From contig CM023539.1 in the NCBI GenBank assembly GCA_013350335.1, forward strand, positions 20,504,448-20,568,447: a stretch of 64,000 bases of DNA, in the 5' to 3' direction. Below the pieces are notes generated by a model. That model ran no database searches and was not told the DNA's origin. It was given only the letters and a program-made list of their open reading frames with translations. The translations under genes were made by a program, and so were the position numbers. The stretch is from Chimonanthus salicifolius. Its lineage: Eukaryota > Streptophyta > Magnoliopsida > Laurales > Calycanthaceae. This document shows positions 60,261 through 64,000 of this stretch, in pieces (positions within the stretch are counted from its first letter, which is position 1; every line of letters starts with the position of its first letter).

Positions 60261-62067
60261 GTAAGTGTTTCATAAAATTTAGTTAAATAAATGATTAAAG
60301 GGAGCATGATTTGGCCATGGTATGGCCTAATCCATCAAGGGTTTAAGCCTTGGATAGTGCTATTTAAAAAGAATAAAAAGTGGATCATAGGGTTCGGCCA
60401 CTTTGGATGGCCGAACCTCATGAACTGATTGGGTTATTTGATGGTTTTTGAAAGTTAAAAATCATGCAATATTATGGAGATTTTTAGATGTTTTAATTAG
60501 AGATAAGATGTATGTTTTGGGTTGGCCATTGGATGGCTGAACCATACTATGATAATGGCTAAAATATGGGGTATGAACCATGCACAAAGGATGGAATGTT
60601 TGAGTCAAGAGAACCATAGGGTTCGGCCACATGGACCCTTGTATGGGTATTTGGATTTAAGTATATGATTAGAAATTATTGTTGGTTTTATAATGTTTAA
60701 AAGGGTCTAAATTATGACTATATGGGTAAAGCATGGTTCGGCCATTGCATGGCCGAACCCTAATCTCTTTAATGAATAAAAGAACCAAGGGTGATCTATA
60801 GGGTTCGTCCATGGGTATGGCTGAACCCCATAGAAAGAGGTATTGATCATGAAAGTGCATGAATGTCTTAAATGGATTTTTCCTTTGTAATTAGATGGAA
60901 ATAAAGAACCACAGGGTTCGGCCATATGTATGGCCGAACCCCATGGAGTGATTTTGACGGATTTAAGTAATTTTGGAACCAAGAAAATGATGGAAGATTA
61001 ATGGCTAGTTAATTACATGAATAGATTGGTAACTAGTCTTAAGTATGAAGGATTAAAGGACCAAGTTTGAGATAGTGAGGTTCGGCCATGTTGTATGGTC
61101 TAACCCCACTAAGGTGGATTTGTTTTCGATGATGGTGGTTAGTAAAATTAAACATTGATTAGACCAATGGCAAAACCATAAATACAAATCAAATTGTAAA
61201 TATGAATGAATTGATCAAAGGACTTGAAAAGAGGGGTCCAAAACCAAAGTGGTAAGGTTCGGCCATGTTGTATGGCCGAACCCTACCAAAGTGTGTTTGA
61301 AGTGTGAGGTGGTTTGATGTGATTAAATAAAAAGAAAAGACAAATTCAAAGTGGGTAAGGTTCGGCCATGGGGTATGGCCGAACCCCACAAGTTGGTTTT
61401 TGGGATTTAGACTTAATTAGAAATCAAAACGATATGTGATTGACTTGTTGTTATATAAACAAGGTAATGGGTGAACGGTGCACGAGTCGTGAACGGGTGA
61501 CGGTTAAGAAGAACAGACATTTAATTGACTTTTGAGTAGGTTTCCTACCTCTTTGTAACCACATTTTACATATGGTTTTATCTTGATTTTTATGAGCTAT
61601 TGATAAAGTATTATGTTTTCAAGTTCATTGGAATGCTATGATTCATTTACAAATGGCATGTATCATGTATTCATTGACATCTCATGCATGGTATGGGGTG
61701 ATGGATATGGAAACCGGAGCCCACACTCCGTCGGAATGTCCGTGATGCAACTGTGGGGCCTCCTTAGGTGATGAGAGTCCCACCAGGAGGAATACCTTGA
61801 TGATGAGAGTCCCATCAAGAGGAAACGAAAGAACATTGTGGATTACCTTGACGATGAGAGTCCCGTCAAGTGATGGCTATGTATATTTGTGATGGGTGGG
61901 ACTCATTACATTTGCATACATACATAGCATTGTTTTGTAAGTATTTGATGATCATGTGTTATATGTTATATGCATGTTTTTATACTAAACTTGTGGTAAC
62001 CCTAATTGGAAGACCTACTGGGCGCGTTGATCTAACGCCCTTTTTCTATCCTTAGTGGATGACGCAG
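60261..62067 (+). other. Intron-like segment of element 4 5' LTR
   Basis: Donor ATTG|GTAAGTG at 60261 (perfect); acceptor GACGCAG|GAAAG ending at 62067 after TCTAACGCCCTTTTTCTATCC, which has a branch-like CTAAC and a clear pyrimidine tract. Hairpins lie from 60389 to 61386. The cassette is at 61713-61757 (CCACA loop, TGTGG strand), then stems at 61759-61790 (GGTG/CACC), 61796-61819 (GATG/CATC) and 61847-61870 (GACG/CGTC). Best-preserved example in the window. Confidence 0.6.
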
Positions 62068-62406
62068 GAAAGGGAAAAGGAATGGTCGAGGATCGCGAGG
62101 GAAGCCAAGCATAGGAGCTTGGATATGGAATGGAATTATTTATTGACATTTGACCACTTTTATATGGACATGTAATAACTTTGTAATACTGCTATGGTTT
62201 GATTTGGATTTACTATGGTTTGGTTTGTTTGAGTTGGACATTTGATTTAAGTTATTTTGGATAGGACTTGTACTTTGCTATCTCATTTGGAATAGGATTG
62301 TTATCCTATTGTTATTTCGCATATTTGATTTATTCCGCAAGTTTTATTTAGTTCTATGTGTGTTTTGGTTTTCATGGACTTGGTCCAGGCACACATAGGT
62401 TTGGCC

Positions 62407-62442
62407 AGTTAAGGGTCAGACTTTAGAAGTCCGGACTTCGCT
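62407..62442 (+). other. U5 hairpin of element 4
   Basis: Inner stem AGACTT/AAGTCC-like is preserved; the outer CTTAACT arm has decayed to CTTCGCT. Confidence 0.45.
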
Positions 62443-62542
62443 CGCGTCGTGACGGTCCCCGCTCTCTTCCACTTTACTTATTTATAAAAAAAAAATTACA
62501 CTCTAATTTTCGGAAGGGTGGAAAAGGGCGGGGCGTTACAGT

Positions 62543-62554
62543 TGGTATCAGAGC
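62543..62554 (+). other. Primer binding site of element 4
   Basis: TGGTATCAGAGC, two bases after the LTR end, as in element 3. Confidence 0.93.
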
Positions 62555-62980
62555 GAAACGGGAAGTTGAATCTTCGAAGTAAGATTAAGAAGGTTTCATG
62601 TCTCACTGACAGATAAGAATCGCAACTGACGGACTCTTCAGAGTCCGCTGACTGGGGGCCGGATTAATTTACTTCGTAGACTCAGACTGAACAATCAATA
62701 TGAGAACAACAATGAAAGATAGCAAAGTAAGTACAGTCATCATAAATGGATATATCAAACATAGCAAAGTAGGATACACTATCTCGATACCCCCACATTG
62801 AGAAACAAACAACAAGAATTTAGAGATTTCCCCCAGAAACAAAGGAAAACAAAGAGTGATGATTTGGTAATTTCCCCAAACAAGATACATTATGTTATAC
62901 ATAAGAAATTCCCCAAAACAAAGATTAGTTTGATTGGAACTGCTGTTGTTATTCATGTGTTCTATTGTTATGATACAGAT
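62555..62980 (+). other. Element 4 leader, proximal part
   Basis: Up to about 62925 the sequence matches the style of element 3's leader (CCCCAAAACAAAG phrases). From about 62926 it changes to unrelated sequence that runs into the extra ORF. The stretch ending TTGTTATGATACAG just before the ATG looks like an intron 3' end. Confidence 0.6.
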
Positions 62981-63442
62981 ATGTCAAGCAACGTTGAGTA
63001 TACAGAGTTGTGGGATAGAGGAACCCCTAGCAATGCAATAGATCTGGTGTCTTCTTCCAACAACTCCAGCATGGAAGTTAACGTAGACAATCAAGGGGGA
63101 TTTTCCGAGGAGGTTGAAGTGAATCTAGCACCTTTTCCAGAAGAGCATATGGAAGATATCCCAATGATAAGAGAGTCTGTAGGGGAGATAGAGCCCGATT
63201 ATATGTGCGAGTTGTGCAATCAGGATGGGCACAACTGTACATACTGCCCCCACCCTCTTGAAGTTGTTTGCCCGGTTTGTGGACTTCATGGGCACGGGAA
63301 AGAAAGGACTAACTGTCCTTACATTGGAAGACTGGGGATAATACCCTGCTTGACGTGTGGAGTATTGGGACACATGTCGGTGATATGCCCTGACAGTTTC
63401 TTTATGTTTGCTGATGATGTAGGGTCTTTTACAGAGGACTAG
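62981..63442 (+). CDS. Extra ORF between PBS and gag: triple CCHC zinc-knuckle protein
   Basis: The 153-residue protein has an acidic, Ser/Asn-rich N-terminal half and three knuckle-like modules. Counting from Met at 62981 they are C76-C79-H84-C89 and C123-C126-H131-C136, both exact CX2CX4HX4C, and C97-C100-H105-C112, which has a six-residue last gap. Such modules bind single-stranded nucleic acid in Gag nucleocapsids and in cellular CCHC proteins. The frame is open upstream to 62798, but those 61 codons cover leader-like sequence, so I choose 62981. It lies in the leader of element 4, on the same strand as gag and 245 bases before it. Elements 2 and 3 have no counterpart. I do not recognise the family. 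It may be a captured host gene or an accessory ORF; its role is unknown. Confidence 0.7.
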   Translation: MSSNVEYTELWDRGTPSNAIDLVSSSNNSSMEVNVDNQGGFSEEVEVNLAPFPEEHMEDIPMIRESVGEIEPDYMCELCNQDGHNCTYCPHPLEVVCPVCGLHGHGKERTNCPYIGRLGIIPCLTCGVLGHMSVICPDSFFMFADDVGSFTED

Positions 63443-63687
63443 GCTAAGAAGTAATAAGAAAAGATAGGAAAAAGGGGATATTTTGTAAGGGTTGTAGGTG
63501 CATTTTGTTATTTATAGGGTTTGTTTTAACCTACCAACCCTTGTACTATGGTGAAATTATATATATATATATCTATCTATATATATATATAAAGTATGCA
63601 AATTTATGAGTTATGAGGACTTTTGGCATTGAGTTGTATGTTATGAGGAAACTAAGTCCATAATGTTTTCATGACTTAGGAAAGAAA
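63443..63687 (+). other. Spacer between the extra ORF and gag
   Basis: It begins like a 3' untranslated region (GT-rich, TTGTAAGGGTTGTAGG), has a TA microsatellite at 63558-63592, then returns to leader-like sequence (AAAGTATGCAAATTTATGAG, as in element 3) by about 63593. The foreign insert therefore spans roughly 62926-63592. Confidence 0.6.
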
Positions 63688-64000
63688 TTGGCTTCAAAGA
63701 GAAAGATCCAACAAAACAAGAAAGGGAAGGAAAAAGAGATACTACTCATTCAACATGAAGAGATGAAAAAATCTCAACATAAGAAGGAGAAAGTTGTACA
63801 TGAAGAAGAGAGGGAAGAATCTCAACATGAGAAGGAGCAATCTCATCATGAAAAATCGTGAAATGAAGAAGATGAACGGTACTCACGGCGGGAAGAGGAA
63901 GAGCGACGCTCTCACTATGATGTACGGGAGGAAGAGGGGAACAGCAACAACAGCGTGAGTATACCAGTAGTGCCTCCTGAACTACAAAGCTTGGTTCAAG
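63688..64000 (+). pseudogene. gag: Element 4 gag start (partial, broken)
   Basis: It aligns with element 3's gag start, but the ATG is TTG here (63688), giving xASKRKIQQNK. A Glu/Lys/His-rich stretch with repeated SQHEK/SHHEK phrases follows, with an in-frame TGA near 63859. The frame then reads into VPPELQSLVQ, which matches VPPELRDIVQ of element 3, and runs off the window. The charged stretch has no counterpart of that length in element 3. Confidence 0.75.

Larger units (their letters stand above)
59339..62540 (+). mobile_element. 5' LTR of element 4
   Basis: TGTAACACCC...GGGCGGGGCGTTACA, 3,202 bp, directly followed by a PBS. The left flank caaca (59334-59338) is the predicted target duplication; the right end is outside the window. 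Confidence 0.94.

Noticed and set aside
1..64000. tRNA or rRNA genes near the PBS motifs
   Set aside because: TGGTATCAGAGC is the primer binding complement of the tRNA end only; no cloverleaf follows, and no rRNA sequence was recognised.

Overview
The window is a nested block of plant LTR retrotransposons. I see no host gene outside them, no rRNA or tRNA gene and no CRISPR array. The organism is very probably an angiosperm with a large, repeat-rich genome. The evidence is Ty3/gypsy chromoviruses with a chromodomain-like integrase C-terminus (Tekay/Del-like), LTRs of 3.2-4.2 kb, an initiator-Met-tRNA type primer binding site (TGGTATCAGAGC), and a SIRE-like Ty1/copia Gag. I cannot name the species.

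Layout, left to right. Element 1 (+): broken pol (2-3466) and 3' LTR (3529-7253), inserted in the 3' LTR of a gag-only copia element on the minus strand (7254-11288). That copia sits in a truncated gypsy LTR (11289-13026). Element 2 (-): 3' LTR 13027-16257, pol and gag 16318-23972 split by solo LTR A (19000-22263), PBS 24393-24404, and 5' LTR 24407-30766 split by solo LTR B (24625-28105). Element 3 (+): 5' LTR 30767-34920, gag-pol 35486-39902, and 3' LTR 39965-47344 split by solo LTR C (41282-44558). Next come truncated LTRs (47345-48277 and 48278-49417) and an RNase H fragment of another gypsy lineage (49418-49819). LTR F (-, from 49820) is split by solo LTR D (50433-54540) and short solo LTR E (56081-57596). 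LTR G (57783-59322) is of an unrelated type. Element 4 (+): 5' LTR 59339-62540, an extra zinc-knuckle ORF (62981-63442) and the start of gag (63688 to the window edge). Solo LTRs A-E each have perfect 5-bp target duplications (atcct, tgaat, ttgat, ccatt, atcat), so the boundaries are well supported.

Main result of the hunt. The long LTRs share one hidden architecture: a U3 with palindromic paired W-box-like motifs (several families), a short first exon, an intron-like segment of about 1.7-2.4 kb with a GTAAGT-type donor and a (G)CAG acceptor, and a last segment carrying a long U5 hairpin. The intron-like segment holds a family-specific array of short hairpins and then a structured cassette. 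In the cassette, a hairpin loop is complementary to a downstream strand (pseudoknot-like) and a GACG/CGTC-type stem varies in a compensatory way between copies. Solo LTR E lacks almost exactly this segment, as if made from spliced RNA or by a matching deletion. My hypothesis is that splicing separates a translatable mRNA from a structured genomic RNA. This is inference and needs transcript data.

The second notable item is the intact 153-residue ORF with three CCHC-type knuckles between PBS and gag of element 4, in an element whose own gag start is broken.
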